Positions 1 through 6,815 of a DNA stretch of 16,816 nt are shown piece by piece. Numbering within the stretch: position 1 is the stretch's first letter; each line of letters opens with the position of its first letter. The translations under genes were made by a program, and so were the position numbers. Source of the DNA: Lysobacterales bacterium (GTDB taxonomy: Bacteria > Pseudomonadota > Gammaproteobacteria > Xanthomonadales > SZUA-36); assembly GCA_013213875.1 (NCBI GenBank), contig JABSSV010000323.1, positions 1-16,816 on the forward strand. The letters run 5' to 3'. Below the pieces are notes generated by a model. It saw only the letters and a program-made list of their open reading frames with translations, was not told where the DNA came from and ran no database searches.

Positions 1-353
1 AGCAAGCGACTGCGCGACAGTTCCGGCGCAGCTTGTGACTGATCCGCCGGGTCCGCTTGGGCAACGCGATTCGAAGCCGGCTTGCCAGGCGCCGGGGCAA
101 CGGGGGCCGGGCTGCTGGGCTTAACGATCGCCACGGCTTCGGTTGCCGGTAATTGCGCTGGCATAGCAGGCCGGGAAGGCGGTGGGGCTTGCAAGCGTAG
201 CGAGAGGACCGGTGTCACGGCACGCTCCTGGGCGCTGTTCAGTGGCAGCTTCCACAAGACAAGCGCGTGCAAGGCCAGCGACAGTAGCACCAGGCGCAGG
301 GGCAGGCGGGTCTTGCGTCGCGTGGACACGGGCCAGGAGGGGTGAGAGTGCAT
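1..353 (-). CDS. TonB-like energy transducer, N-terminal fragment (3' end outside window)
   Basis: Reading the minus strand from ATG at 353 gives an open frame of 117 codons that runs off the window edge without a stop. The product has a basic N-terminus, one hydrophobic segment (about residues 19-38), then a Pro/Ala-rich stretch (residues 55-110), as in TonB proteins that sit in the inner membrane and pass proton-motive energy to outer-membrane receptors. Ser25, His29, Leu36 and Ser40 reproduce the spacing of the SHLS motif of E. coli TonB (S16, H20, L27, S31), although Lys35 falls inside this stretch. The C-terminal TonB domain, which would prove the assignment, lies outside the window. An in-frame ATG at 395 exists, but the best promoter match would start transcription near 377, so 353 is preferred; neither start has a good Shine-Dalgarno. 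The linker is Pro/Ala-rich with few Glu-Pro or Lys-Pro pairs. It could instead be another single-pass, proline-rich envelope protein. Confidence 0.6.
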   Translation of the reverse strand, partial: MHSHPSWPVSTRRKTRLPLRLVLLSLALHALVLWKLPLNSAQERAVTPVLSLRLQAPPPSRPAMPAQLPATEAVAIVKPSSPAPVAPAPGKPASNRVAQADPADQSQAAPELSRSRL

Positions 354-383
354 GCTGGCAGCATGACAAACCCGTATTAAATT

Positions 384-412
384 TGTATAAGGCATATGTC
401 ATGACCGTGTAA
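384..412 (-). promoter_or_regulatory. Possible sigma70 promoter for the TonB-like gene
   Basis: On the minus strand TTACAC (plus 407-412) and TATACA (plus 384-389) are separated by 17 bp. Each matches 4 of 6 consensus bases. Transcription would begin near 377, leaving a leader of about 24 nt before the ATG at 353. Seen by eye only. Confidence 0.3.
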
Positions 413-428
413 GCCGGCCTTGCGCGCA

Positions 429-457
429 GCGCTATCATGACGGGCGGCGCTATAATG
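429..457 (+). repeat. Imperfect 11-bp direct repeat in the divergent promoter region
   Basis: GCGCTATCATG at 429-439 and GCGCTATAATG at 447-457 differ at one base and lie 18 bp apart start to start. The second copy contains the TATAAT of the plus-strand promoter. It could be a tandem operator or chance in a GC-rich region. Confidence 0.35.
451..456 (+). promoter_or_regulatory. Perfect -10 box (TATAAT) for the DUF455 gene
   Basis: TATAAT matches the sigma70 -10 consensus exactly and sits 26 bp before the ATG at 483. No good -35 hexamer is present 16-18 bp upstream, so the promoter may be weak or activator-dependent. The predicted leader is only about 20 nt and has no clear Shine-Dalgarno. Confidence 0.4.
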
Positions 458-482
458 GCGCTTTCATCCCGGTCCGTCGGTC

Positions 483-1277
483 ATGCCTGTTGCCTATGCA
501 CGTATTGCTGAATGCCTTGAGCTGGCAGATCCGCTGGCAAAGTGCCTGGCGGTAGCCGCGCTTTGGGCGGATGTGCAGGCGCAGGGCCTGGCCCCAGCGC
601 CGGCATCGGCAGCGCCCCCCATCGGCCAACCGGGCAGGCCCGACGCTCCGCAACTGGTTCCGGCACACCAGGTGCCCCGCCGGCGGCTGGGATCGGCGGC
701 TGGGCGTGCTGCCCTGGTGCATGCCATCGCTCATATTGAATTCAATGCGATCAATCTGGCCCTGGACGCGGCCTGGCGCTTTCGGGCCATGCCCGAGGGC
801 TATGCCAGCGATTGGCTCAGCGTGGCGTACGACGAAGCCCGGCACTTTCGCTTACTGACCGCAAGGCTGGCTGATTTGCAGTGTGCCTACGGCGATTTTC
901 CAGCCCACAATGGACTTTGGGATATGGCTGTAAAAACCGCTGATAGCGTGCTTGAGCGAATGGCTCTGGTGCCGCGCGTGCTCGAGGCGCGAGGGCTGGA
1001 TGTAACCCCGGGCATGATTCAGCGATTGCGCGCAGCGGGCGATGAGGGCACGGTAGCCGCGCTTGAGGTGATTTTGGCGGAAGAGGTACGCCACGTGGAG
1101 ATTGGTACGCGTTGGTTTCATTTCTGCTGTGCGGAGCAGGGTGTTGATCCCGATGCCACCTTTCTCCACCTGCTGGAAACCCGTTTTGACGGCGCGGTAA
1201 AGGGGCCTTTCAACTGGCCGGCGCGCATGGCAGCCGGTTTCTCTGAGCAGGAAAAGCAGGCACTGGAACGGGCCTGA
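483..1277 (+). CDS. DUF455 family ferritin-like protein
   Basis: A 264-residue cytoplasmic protein of the DUF455 family (ferritin-like superfamily, function not established). After an N-terminal helical part and a Pro/Ala-rich linker (about residues 36-68), the four-helix core carries a likely dinuclear metal site: His84/Glu86 in helix 1, Glu118-x-x-His121 in helix 2, Glu158 or Glu168 in helix 3, and Glu201-x-x-His204 followed by Glu206 in helix 4. The paired ExxH motifs are the standard carboxylate-bridged di-iron signature, so a redox, oxygenase or metal-handling role is inferred, but the reaction is unknown. No signal peptide or membrane segment is visible. The stop is 6 nt before the methyltransferase gene, so the two are probably co-transcribed. 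The start at 483 follows a TATAAT box closely; no other start improves the ribosome binding site. Confidence 0.85.
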   Translation: MPVAYARIAECLELADPLAKCLAVAALWADVQAQGLAPAPASAAPPIGQPGRPDAPQLVPAHQVPRRRLGSAAGRAALVHAIAHIEFNAINLALDAAWRFRAMPEGYASDWLSVAYDEARHFRLLTARLADLQCAYGDFPAHNGLWDMAVKTADSVLERMALVPRVLEARGLDVTPGMIQRLRAAGDEGTVAALEVILAEEVRHVEIGTRWFHFCCAEQGVDPDATFLHLLETRFDGAVKGPFNWPARMAAGFSEQEKQALERA

Positions 1278-1283
1278 GCCGGC

Positions 1284-2033
1284 GTGCCAGCATTCAAAGA
1301 CCATTTCTCCGGGCACGCTGAAGCCTACGCCCGAGCCCGCCCCGGCTATCCTGCAGCGCTGTTCTCCTGGCTGGCCGCGCAGGCGCCCGGCGCTACGCTG
1401 GCCTGGGACGTGGGTGCGGGCAATGGCCAGGTGGCCAGCGGCCTGGCCGGGTATTTTGAGCGTGTGATGGCCACTGACGCCAGTGCGCAGCAGCTGGCGG
1501 AGGCCCGGGGGCCGGACAACGTCACGTTTCAGGTAGAAGCGGCTGAGCACTGCAGCCTGGACGATGGCAGCGTGGATCTGGTGACCGTGGGGCAGGCCCT
1601 GCACTGGTTTGATCTGCCGCTCTTTTACGCGCAGGTCAGACGGGTGTTGCGGGCTGGCGGCCTGTTTGCGGCCTGGACCTACCAGCTGAATGTGATCGCT
1701 CCGCCCATTGATGCGCTGGTTCAACGCTTCTACCACGAGGTCGTGGGCCCCTACTGGCCGCCCGAGCGCGTGCATGTGGAGCAGGGTTATCAGGACCTGC
1801 CGTTCCCCTTTGCAGAGCTCACGACGCCGGATTTGCCGCTGCAATCGCAGCTGACCCTGCCCGCCTATCTGGCCTATATCGACACCTGGTCTTCCGTGCG
1901 TCGCTATCGAGAGGCGCGGGGACAGGATCCACTCGTGGAACTGGCGGCACAGCTGGCTCAAGTATGGGGTGATCCGGAAGCCGCACGACCGGTGGTCTGG
2001 CCGCTGAGCTTGCGCGCCGGATGCCGGATCTAG
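1284..2033 (+). CDS. Class I SAM-dependent methyltransferase (Methyltransf_11 type)
   Basis: A 249-residue soluble methyltransferase. The GTG start at 1284 gives the N-terminus typical of this family (FKDHFS followed by YARARPGYP). Motif I, which binds S-adenosylmethionine, is D42-V-G-A-G-N-G (42-48), an acidic residue for the ribose hydroxyls is Asp65, and the post-motif region around ALHWFD (105-110) matches UbiE-like small-molecule methyltransferases. The C-terminal WPLSLRAG is also usual for the group, so the gene appears complete. The acceptor is unknown. It lies 6 nt after the DUF455 gene with no promoter between them and no strong Shine-Dalgarno of its own, which suggests translational coupling. 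It converges on lpxH with only 19 nt between the stops and no terminator with a T-tract. Confidence 0.85.
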   Translation: MPAFKDHFSGHAEAYARARPGYPAALFSWLAAQAPGATLAWDVGAGNGQVASGLAGYFERVMATDASAQQLAEARGPDNVTFQVEAAEHCSLDDGSVDLVTVGQALHWFDLPLFYAQVRRVLRAGGLFAAWTYQLNVIAPPIDALVQRFYHEVVGPYWPPERVHVEQGYQDLPFPFAELTTPDLPLQSQLTLPAYLAYIDTWSSVRRYREARGQDPLVELAAQLAQVWGDPEAARPVVWPLSLRAGCRI

Positions 2034-2052
2034 CGCGCGGAAAAGAAACCGC

Positions 2053-2766
2053 TCAAGCCCAGGGCAGGGCGTCGAGCTGGAGGCCTTCCGCGCTGATACT
2101 TAGCACGCTGCCCTGGTCATACCAGTCGCCCAGTACCACGCGCTGATAGCCCGCCTCTTCGTGCACCGCCGGCCGATGCGTGTGACCATGAATCATATGC
2201 CGGACGCCGTGTCGCGCGAAGGCGCTGGCAACGGCCTCAGCATTCACATCCATGATGTCCATGCTGACGCCGGCCTTGTGATCGGCGCTCATTTCCCGTG
2301 CCTTGAGTGCAAAGGCCATCCGTTCCTGCGGTGTTTTGGCGAGGAAGTCAGCCTGAAAGGCCGGATCCCGCAGCATAAGCCGGGTCTTCTGATAGGCCAC
2401 ATCGTCCGTGCATAGCGTATCGCCATGCAGCAACAGGGTGGGTGCACCATAGAGATCGACCACGGTTTCTTCTTCCAACAGCCGCATGCCCGCGGCCTGG
2501 GCATAGCGCTCACCTAGGAGAAAGTCGCGGTTGCCATGCATGAAAGCAATCGGAACGCCCTGGTCGGCAACAGCGCGCAGGGCCGGGGCCACGGCCTGGC
2601 CCGTCGGCGTTGCTGCATCGTCACCCAGCCAGAACTCGAACAGATCGCCGAGAATATAGAGCGCGTCTGCCTGTAGGGCCTCGCGCTCCAGAAAGGTGAG
2701 GAAGGCCTGCGTGGCCTTGGGACGGCGATCGTCCAGATGCAGGTCGGAAATGAACAGCGTGCTCAT
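2053..2766 (-). CDS. lpxH: UDP-2,3-diacylglucosamine diphosphatase LpxH
   Basis: LpxH hydrolyses UDP-2,3-diacylglucosamine to lipid X and UMP, the fourth step of lipid A synthesis, at the cytoplasmic face of the inner membrane. The 237-residue protein is a calcineurin-type metallophosphoesterase with all expected ligands: Asp8 and His10 (SDLHL), Asp41 (GDLFE), Asn79 (GNRD), His114 (LHGD), and His195/His197 (HGHTHRP). These numbers are identical to those of E. coli LpxH, which fixes both identity and start codon. The length is close to E. coli's 240. It begins 8 nt after the ppiA stop on the same strand, so both are probably read from one promoter upstream of ppiA. Its 3' end faces the methyltransferase gene. 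Presence of LpxH rather than LpxI or LpxG fits a gamma- or betaproteobacterium. Confidence 0.97.
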   Translation of the reverse strand: MSTLFISDLHLDDRRPKATQAFLTFLEREALQADALYILGDLFEFWLGDDAATPTGQAVAPALRAVADQGVPIAFMHGNRDFLLGERYAQAAGMRLLEEETVVDLYGAPTLLLHGDTLCTDDVAYQKTRLMLRDPAFQADFLAKTPQERMAFALKAREMSADHKAGVSMDIMDVNAEAVASAFARHGVRHMIHGHTHRPAVHEEAGYQRVVLGDWYDQGSVLSISAEGLQLDALPWA

Positions 2767-2774
2767 GCCTGTGC

Positions 2775-3344
2775 TCAGATGCGGGTAATCGACTCAATGA
2801 TGACCGGTTCCACCGGGCGATCAGCGCGTCCGGTTTTGACGAAGCGGATCTTGTCGGCGACCTGCATGCCGTCGACCACATAGCCGAACACTGCGTAACC
2901 CCAGGTGCGGCCATTTTCCTTGCTGGTGTGGTTCAGCGGCATGTTCGTGGTGACATTGATGAAAAACTGTGCGGTCGCTGAATCCGGATCATTGGTGCGT
3001 GCCATGGCGATGGTGCCGCGCAGGTTCTGTGCGCCATTGTCGGCTTCGTTCTTGATCGGTGCCCGGGTCGGCTTTTGCTGACCGTCAGCGGTGAAGCCGC
3101 CACCCTGAATCATGAAATTGCTGATGACGCGGTGGAAGACGGTGCCATCGTAAAAGCCATCGTCAACGTACTGCAGAAAGTTGGCTACGGTGACGGGGGC
3201 CGTGCCGGGCGACAGTTCCACCGTGATGTCACCCATATTGGTTTTGATCAGAACGCGCGGCTTGTCGCTTTCCTGACCCAGGGCGGGCAGGGTGATCATC
3301 AACAGCAGGGCGGTCAGGAACGTGCGGCGTAGAGAGCTGCGCAT
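2775..3344 (-). CDS. ppiA: Periplasmic cyclophilin-type peptidyl-prolyl isomerase (PpiA-like)
   Basis: A cyclophilin that isomerises Xaa-Pro bonds in secreted proteins. The ATG at 3344 is preferred over an upstream ATG at 3545, because it opens a classical signal peptide (basic SLRR, hydrophobic residues 8-20, likely cleavage ALG/QE after residue 23) and is preceded by CGGAG at proper spacing; the 67-residue extension would run across the gyrA regulatory region. The mature domain shows F70-H-R-V-I with the catalytic Arg72, FMIQGG (77-82) and QFFIN (126-130). At 189 residues it matches the length and insert pattern (KNEADNG, GTIAMART) of E. coli PpiA, not cytoplasmic PpiB. It is the first gene of a likely two-gene unit with lpxH and diverges from gyrA. 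Confidence 0.93.
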   Translation of the reverse strand: MRSSLRRTFLTALLLMITLPALGQESDKPRVLIKTNMGDITVELSPGTAPVTVANFLQYVDDGFYDGTVFHRVISNFMIQGGGFTADGQQKPTRAPIKNEADNGAQNLRGTIAMARTNDPDSATAQFFINVTTNMPLNHTSKENGRTWGYAVFGYVVDGMQVADKIRFVKTGRADRPVEPVIIESITRI

Positions 3345-3443
3345 GGTAGAACTCCGGTAAGGGCAAAGGCGGCCATGATATACCGCCAGCGGGGTTTTGG
3401 GGAAACCCTTGCGGGCAAAATTCGGCCCTGTTTCGCGATGAAA

Positions 3444-3467
3444 AGCGGGCGGCCGGTCTGGCCCGCT
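3444..3467. promoter_or_regulatory. Inverted repeat upstream of the gyrA -10, possible operator
   Basis: AGCGGGC (3444-3450) and GCCCGCT (3461-3467) form a perfect 7-bp inverted repeat with a 10-nt spacer. The right arm lies where the gyrA -35 hexamer should be (17 bp before TAGAAT), so a bound protein would block or replace -35 contact. No T-tract follows on either strand, so a terminator is unlikely. Confidence 0.3.
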
Positions 3468-3481
3468 GCGCAGCCTGCTTG

Positions 3482-3490
3482 TGGTAGAAT
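3482..3490 (+). promoter_or_regulatory. Extended -10 promoter for gyrA
   Basis: TGG followed by TAGAAT (3485-3490) gives an extended -10 (TGn plus a 5/6 match). No -35 match is visible, which is acceptable for extended -10 promoters. Transcription would start near 3497 and give a leader of about 100 nt. The G-run just after the -10 makes a GC-rich discriminator of the sort often associated with supercoiling-sensitive promoters; that link is inference. Confidence 0.45.
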
Positions 3491-3505
3491 AGGGGGTTAT
3501 GAACC

Positions 3506-3533
3506 GGTCCAAAAAGCCGCCGTTTTTTGAACC
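3506..3533 (+). ncRNA. Stem-loop in the gyrA mRNA leader
   Basis: GGTCCAAAAA (3506-3515) pairs with TTTTTGAACC (3524-3533) with a single C-A mismatch around a GCCGCCGT loop. Just upstream, GGTT (3495-3498) can pair with AACC at 3502-3505 or with AACC at 3530-3533, so alternative folds are possible. The rest of the leader (3534-3580) is A-rich and likely unstructured, ending in GGAG at 3583-3586, 11 nt before the gyrA ATG. This is leader structure, not an independent RNA gene, and no function is shown. Confidence 0.3.
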
Positions 3534-3597
3534 TCTAAAGACCAAAATAATAACAATAAAAACAATCGCTTAAAGAACAATCGGAGAAGACCTTCTG

Positions 3598-6159
3598 ATG
3601 GCAGAGCTCGCCAAGGAAATCCTGCAGGTAAATCTCGAAGACGAGATGCGTCAGTCCTACCTTGATTACGCCATGAGCGTTATCGTTGGACGCGCACTCC
3701 CAGACGTTCGCGACGGTCTCAAACCGGTCCATCGGCGCGTGCTCTACGCCATGAGCGAACTCCATAACGACTGGAACAAGCCCTACAAGAAATCCGCGCG
3801 CGTGGTCGGTGATGTGATTGGTAAGTACCACCCGCACGGCGATTCAGCGGTCTACGACACGATCGTGCGCATGGCGCAGCCGTTTGCCATGCGCTACATG
3901 CTGGTGGACGGTCAGGGTAACTTTGGCTCCGTGGACGGCGATGCGCCGGCTGCCATGCGCTACACCGAGGTGCGCATGGCTCGCCTGGCACACGAAATTC
4001 TGGCTGATATCGACCGTGAGACGGTGGATTTTGGCCCCAACTACGATGAGACCGAATCCGAACCGCTGGTCATGCCTACCCGGGTTCCCAACCTGCTGGT
4101 GAACGGTTCTGCCGGTATTGCCGTGGGCATGGCGACCAATATCCCGCCACACAATCTGAGTGAGGTGGTAGCCGCCACCATCGCCCTGATCGAAAGCCCG
4201 GAGCTGTCCATCGACGAGATCATGATGCACCTGCCGGGGCCGGATTTTCCCACCGCGGGTCTGATTAACGGCGCCCAGGGCATTCACGATGCCTACCATA
4301 CGGGGCGGGGTCGTATTTATCTGCGTGCTCGCACACATGTGGAAACCGATCCGTCTAACGGCAAGGAATCCATTATCTGCACGGAGCTTCCCTACCAGGT
4401 CAACAAGGCGCGATTGCTGGAAAAAATCGCCGAACTGGTTAAGGAAAAGAAAATCGAGGGCATCACGGAACTGCGTGATGAGTCGGATAAGGACGGCATG
4501 CGGGTGGTGATCGAACTGCGTCGTGGCGAGGTGCCCGAAGTGGTGCTGAACAACCTGTTCAAGCAGACCGCCATGCAGAACGTTTTCGGCATCAACATGG
4601 TGGCCCTGGTCAACGGTCAACCGCGTCTGCTGAACATCAAACAGGTGCTGGAAGCCTTTATCGGTCACCGGCGCGAGGTGGTCACCCGCCGCACCCTGTT
4701 TGACCTGCGCAAGGCCCGTGACCGGGCACATGTGCTGGAAGGGCTTACGGTGGCGCTGGCCAACCTGGATGAGATGATCGAATTGATCAAAAGCTCACCG
4801 ACGCCGGCGGAAGCACGCGAGGCGCTGGTGGCACGCCGTTGGCAGGCTGGTCTGGTGGCGGCCATGCTGGAGCAGGGTGGTGCCGAGGTATCACGACCAG
4901 AGGATCTGGATGCGCTCTATGGCTTGCACGAAGATGGCTACCAGCTGTCACCGGTACAGGCGCAGGAGATTCTCAATATGCGTCTGCATCGCCTCACGGG
5001 GCTGGAGCAGGAAAAACTGACCAAGGAATATGAGGATATTCTGGAGACGGTTCGTGCGCTGCTTCTGATACTGTCCGATCCGGCGCGACTCATGGAAGTG
5101 ATTCGGGAAGAACTGGAAGCGGTACAGGAGCAGTACGGCGACGAGCGTCGCACGGAGATTCTCGAGCAGCGTCTGGATTTGAGTCTGGAAGACCTGATCA
5201 CGGAAGAGGACGTGGTGGTTACCATCTCCCACGGTGGTTATGTGAAATCTCAGGGCCTGGACCGCTACCAGGCTCAGCGTCGCGGCGGCAAGGGTAAGAA
5301 AGCCACCAAGATGAAAGAAGAGGATTTCGTTGACCAGCTGTTCGTGGCCAGCACCCATGACACCATGCTGTGCTTTACCAGCCGTGGTCGCATTCACTGG
5401 ATGAAGGTGTATGAGTTGCCGCAGGCCAGTCATGTGTCACGCGGTAAGCCCATTGTTAACCTGCTGCCACTGGAGAAAGACGAGCGTGTGAATGCCGTAT
5501 TGCCGGTGCGTGAATACTCGGAAGACCACTTTGTGTTTTTTGCCACACGCCAGGGCATCGTGAAGAAAACACCCCTGGTGGACTATTCCCGTCCGCGGGC
5601 CAATGGCATCTGGGCGATTGACCTGCCGGACGATGACGAACTGGTCAACGTGGAGATCACGGACGGTGAGCGCCATATCATGCTGTTCTCCTCATCTGGC
5701 AAGTGCATTCGCTTCGCAGAAGGTGATGTCCGATCCATGGGGCGTCAGGCCCGCGGCGTGATCGGCATCCGCTTGAAGGACGACGAACAGGTGGTGTCCA
5801 TGCTGGTGCTGGATGAAGAGGGCGACATTCTTACGGCCACCGAGCGTGGCTATGGAAAGCGCACCCGGGTAGAGGAGCACAGCGCTCAGGGTCGCGGTGG
5901 TCAAGGCGTGATTGGTATCCAGACCTCGGAGCGCAATGGCTCGCTGGTCTCAGCGCTGCAGGTCAGTGATGACAACGACATTATGCTGATTTCCGATGGC
6001 GGTACGCTGGTGCGTACGCGCACGGACGAAATCTCGACGCTGGGGCGCAACACGCAGGGCGTCACGCTGATTCGTCTGGCCGAAACAGAGAAACTGGTCA
6101 GTCTGGCCCGTATTGAAGGGGACGGTGAAGAGGACGAAGAGGGCGCAGACGACGCCTAA
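3598..6159 (+). CDS. gyrA: DNA gyrase subunit A
   Basis: GyrA cuts and rejoins DNA in the A2B2 gyrase that introduces negative supercoils. The 853-residue protein carries the breakage-reunion domain (about 1-520) with catalytic Arg121-Tyr122 in AAMRYTE. The quinolone-resistance-determining region has Ser83 and Asp87 (HPHGDSAVYD), the susceptible wild-type residues in E. coli numbering. The C-terminal beta-pinwheel begins near 530 and contains the GyrA box QRRGGKG at 560-566, required for DNA wrapping and distinguishing GyrA from ParC. It ends in an acidic tail, as in many GyrA proteins. Length is near E. coli's 875. The ATG is preceded by GGAG 11 nt upstream. It appears monocistronic: no downstream gene on the same strand, and its stop codon lies in a hairpin loop. 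Confidence 0.98.
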   Translation: MAELAKEILQVNLEDEMRQSYLDYAMSVIVGRALPDVRDGLKPVHRRVLYAMSELHNDWNKPYKKSARVVGDVIGKYHPHGDSAVYDTIVRMAQPFAMRYMLVDGQGNFGSVDGDAPAAMRYTEVRMARLAHEILADIDRETVDFGPNYDETESEPLVMPTRVPNLLVNGSAGIAVGMATNIPPHNLSEVVAATIALIESPELSIDEIMMHLPGPDFPTAGLINGAQGIHDAYHTGRGRIYLRARTHVETDPSNGKESIICTELPYQVNKARLLEKIAELVKEKKIEGITELRDESDKDGMRVVIELRRGEVPEVVLNNLFKQTAMQNVFGINMVALVNGQPRLLNIKQVLEAFIGHRREVVTRRTLFDLRKARDRAHVLEGLTVALANLDEMIELIKSSPTPAEAREALVARRWQAGLVAAMLEQGGAEVSRPEDLDALYGLHEDGYQLSPVQAQEILNMRLHRLTGLEQEKLTKEYEDILETVRALLLILSDPARLMEVIREELEAVQEQYGDERRTEILEQRLDLSLEDLITEEDVVVTISHGGYVKSQGLDRYQAQRRGGKGKKATKMKEEDFVDQLFVASTHDTMLCFTSRGRIHWMKVYELPQASHVSRGKPIVNLLPLEKDERVNAVLPVREYSEDHFVFFATRQGIVKKTPLVDYSRPRANGIWAIDLPDDDELVNVEITDGERHIMLFSSSGKCIRFAEGDVRSMGRQARGVIGIRLKDDEQVVSMLVLDEEGDILTATERGYGKRTRVEEHSAQGRGGQGVIGIQTSERNGSLVSALQVSDDNDIMLISDGGTLVRTRTDEISTLGRNTQGVTLIRLAETEKLVSLARIEGDGEEDEEGADDA

Positions 6160-6170
6160 ATCGTCTGCGC
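6143..6170 (+). terminator. Hairpin at the gyrA 3' end with the stop codon in its loop
   Basis: GCGCAGACGA (6143-6152) and TCGTCTGCGC (6161-6170) are perfect complements, 10 bp, around an 8-nt loop that contains the gyrA TAA (6157-6159). The left arm is coding (residues G-A-D-D). No T-tract follows on either strand, so it is not a canonical intrinsic terminator. It may block 3' exonucleases or act between the convergent gyrA and peroxiredoxin genes. Confidence 0.45.
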
Positions 6171-6197
6171 ACCCTATGCTCGACTCCTTGGCAGGCG

Positions 6198-6689
6198 CTA
6201 CGGGCTCTTGGCCAGTGCGCCAAGCAGGTATTCGGCACTGCTAACGCGAAATTCACCGCCGTCTTCTACAAACAGGTCGCTTACCACCCCGTCATCCGCG
6301 ACCAGCGCGAAGCGTTGGCCCCGCTGGCCCATACCAAAGCCGGTGGCGTCCAGGGCCAAGCCGAGCGCTTGGACAAACTCCCCGTTACCGTCGGCTAGCA
6401 TGTCAATCGCGTCTGCGCCTGCGCTCTTGCGCCAGGCGTCCAGCACGAAGATGTCGTTTACCGCCGTGCACGCGATTGCCTCGATGCCGACCGCCGCCAG
6501 CGCTTCCGCTTGCTCGACAAAGCCCGGCAGGTGGCGCGCAGAACAGGTAGGTGTGAAAGCGCCGGGCACGGAGAACAGTGCGACTTTACGGCCTTTGAAA
6601 TAATCACTGGCCCGCATGGGGTTGGGACCCGAATCACTCATGGTGGTGATGATGGTATCGGGAATCTGATCGCCTGCTTTAATGCTCAT
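6198..6689 (-). CDS. Peroxiredoxin, Prx5 (AhpC/TSA-redoxin) type
   Basis: A thiol peroxidase that reduces hydrogen peroxide and organic hydroperoxides in the cytoplasm. The peroxidatic cysteine is Cys49 in PGAFTPTCS, the hallmark of the Prx5 subfamily; Cys74 (IACTAVND) is the second family-conserved position. There is no fused glutaredoxin domain, so recycling would need separate glutathione/glutaredoxin or thioredoxin. The ATG at 6689 is chosen because an AGGAG lies 6 nt before it; the in-frame ATG five codons upstream would place this ribosome binding site inside the gene. Length is 163 residues, typical of the single-domain form. It converges on gyrA, 38 nt away. TATACT on the minus strand about 40 nt upstream may be its -10, but no convincing -35 was found. 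Confidence 0.93.
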   Translation of the reverse strand: MSIKAGDQIPDTIITTMSDSGPNPMRASDYFKGRKVALFSVPGAFTPTCSARHLPGFVEQAEALAAVGIEAIACTAVNDIFVLDAWRKSAGADAIDMLADGNGEFVQALGLALDATGFGMGQRGQRFALVADDGVVSDLFVEDGGEFRVSSAEYLLGALAKSP

Positions 6690-6815
6690 ATGCCACTCCT
6701 GCACGTAGCCTCATATTGGTATGGCGCGCAGTATAAGAGGGCGTGCTCACTGGACTGTGAAAAGGGCGCAGCGGCCCCTCAGGAGCGGCTGGGGAAGCGG
6801 ATCTCGAGCCCGTGA

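Noticed and set aside
852..1961. 369-codon minus-strand frame opposite the DUF455 and methyltransferase genes
   Set aside because: It spans two well-supported genes on the other strand, has no recognisable domain and no ribosome binding site.
2034..2052. Small GCGG/CCGC hairpin between the methyltransferase and lpxH
   Set aside because: A four-base stem with no T-tract is too weak to call a terminator.
3345..3545. 67-residue N-terminal extension of the cyclophilin
   Set aside because: It would place the signal peptide internally and cover the gyrA promoter; the ATG at 3344 has a good ribosome binding site.
3844..4731. 295-codon minus-strand frame inside gyrA
   Set aside because: Entirely antisense to conserved GyrA sequence; its His/Val/Gln-rich composition is typical of a reverse-frame shadow.
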